This document shows, one piece after another, positions 14,242-14,562 of a DNA stretch of 14,562 nt. The stretch comes from Bacteroidales bacterium (GTDB taxonomy: Bacteria; Bacteroidota; Bacteroidia; Bacteroidales; UBA12077). The notes beneath the pieces were generated by a model. The model did not search any database and was not told the DNA's origin. It saw only the letters and a program-made list of their open reading frames with translations. Each line of letters begins with the position of its first letter. Position 1 is the first letter of the stretch. The stretch spans positions 1 to 14,562 of the forward strand of contig DMBU01000028.1 in NCBI GenBank assembly GCA_003446015.1. Direction: 5' to 3'. The translations under genes were made by a program, and so were the position numbers.

Positions 14242-14562
14242 TTACTTTTTAATAAATTGTTTTACGATTGGGTCTTTTTCATCTTCTACTGAAATGATAT
14301 AAGAACCTGCAGGTAAATCAGAAATGTTAATTTCTTTTACATTACCTTCAATCTCAACAACTTTAACTAATGAACCGATCATGTTGTAAATACTAACAGT
14401 TCCTTGTTTAGTTCCATTAAGAACATTTACATTAATGTAAGAACTTGCAGGGTTAGGATAAACAAGAATATCAGTTGATGCTTCGTTTCCAAGAACTTCT
14501 GAGTTTGAATTTCCACCCATGAAGTAAGCAAAACCAGTAGCTGTTACATTAATTGTATAATC
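14242..14562 (-). CDS. C-terminal end of a secreted protein with a type IX secretion (Por) sorting domain, type A
   Basis: 106 residues are visible and the frame stays open to the right edge, so the start lies outside the window; the methionine at 14520 is internal. Residues ILVYPNPASSYINV, VSIYNMIGSLVKVVEI, ISDLPAGSYIISVED and the final IVKQFIKK are the classic type A T9SS sorting domain. It directs the protein across the outer membrane via the T9SS and is then normally removed and exchanged for an anionic lipopolysaccharide anchor. The bases before it (DYTINVTATGFAYF) look like the last strand of a beta-sandwich such as a fibronectin-like or surface-layer domain. The catalytic or adhesive part cannot be seen. 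Confidence 0.9.
   Translation of the reverse strand, partial: DYTINVTATGFAYFMGGNSNSEVLGNEASTDILVYPNPASSYINVNVLNGTKQGTVSIYNMIGSLVKVVEIEGNVKEINISDLPAGSYIISVEDEKDPIVKQFIKK

Overview
The window looks like a chromosomal segment of a Bacteroidota bacterium, most likely a free-living or anaerobic member of the Bacteroidales/Marinilabiliales type. The reasons are AT-rich DNA, few Shine-Dalgarno sites, -7 promoter boxes of the TAnnTTTG kind (6374-6381 on the minus strand, 7853-7860 and 12076-12083 on the plus strand), a type IX secretion C-terminal sorting domain at the right edge, a PKD lipoprotein with acidic residues after the lipobox cysteine, and a tungsten/molybdenum-type aldehyde:ferredoxin oxidoreductase. 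The genus cannot be fixed from this sequence alone.

Layout, left to right. A PAS sensor protein, probably a histidine kinase, runs off the left edge (1-527, minus). A secreted TPR-repeat protein follows (700-1995, plus). It converges on a two-gene redox operon read leftwards: a four-cluster [4Fe-4S] ferredoxin-like protein (3791-4213), then an AOR-family oxidoreductase (2050-3804), with overlapping ends and a clear Shine-Dalgarno. A GPP34/GOLPH3-like protein (4444-5118, plus) and an MFS transporter (5180-6355, minus) converge on a heptamer repeat array (5113-5170). A B12-binding-type radical SAM protein (6518-7792, plus) is divergent from the transporter.

Next come two paralogous aconitase-superfamily enzymes, each a LeuC-like catalytic part fused to a LeuD-like swivel (7894-9702 and 10174-11955, plus). 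They are separated by a small four-helix-bundle gene of the 23S-rRNA-intervening-sequence (S23/avd-like) family (9742-10104). That small gene is boxed in by heptamer repeat arrays in opposite orientation. A strong terminator ends this block. After it come tRNA-Arg(TCT), a PKD/lipocalin-like lipoprotein (12248-13258), a cytidylate-kinase-like protein with an altered P-loop (13401-14093), two hairpins, and the C-terminal end of a T9SS cargo protein (14242-14562, minus).

The most unusual structure is the S23-like gene cassette at 9705-10129. The left 7-bp-periodic array stops at the base before the start codon, and the right, inverted array encodes the last residues and the stop codon. A gene-less array built from the same heptamers, sharing an 18-bp identical core, lies 4.6 kb away at 5113-5170. 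Together they look like a small dispersed element with or without its protein gene. The two aconitase-like enzymes probably act on small hydroxy-di/tricarboxylates. The first lacks the canonical Asp-His pair near its N-terminus, so its substrate is open.

Several open reading frames extend upstream to TTG codons that fall inside promoter, ribosome-binding or terminator sequences. I moved those starts to the downstream ATG codons and explain each case.
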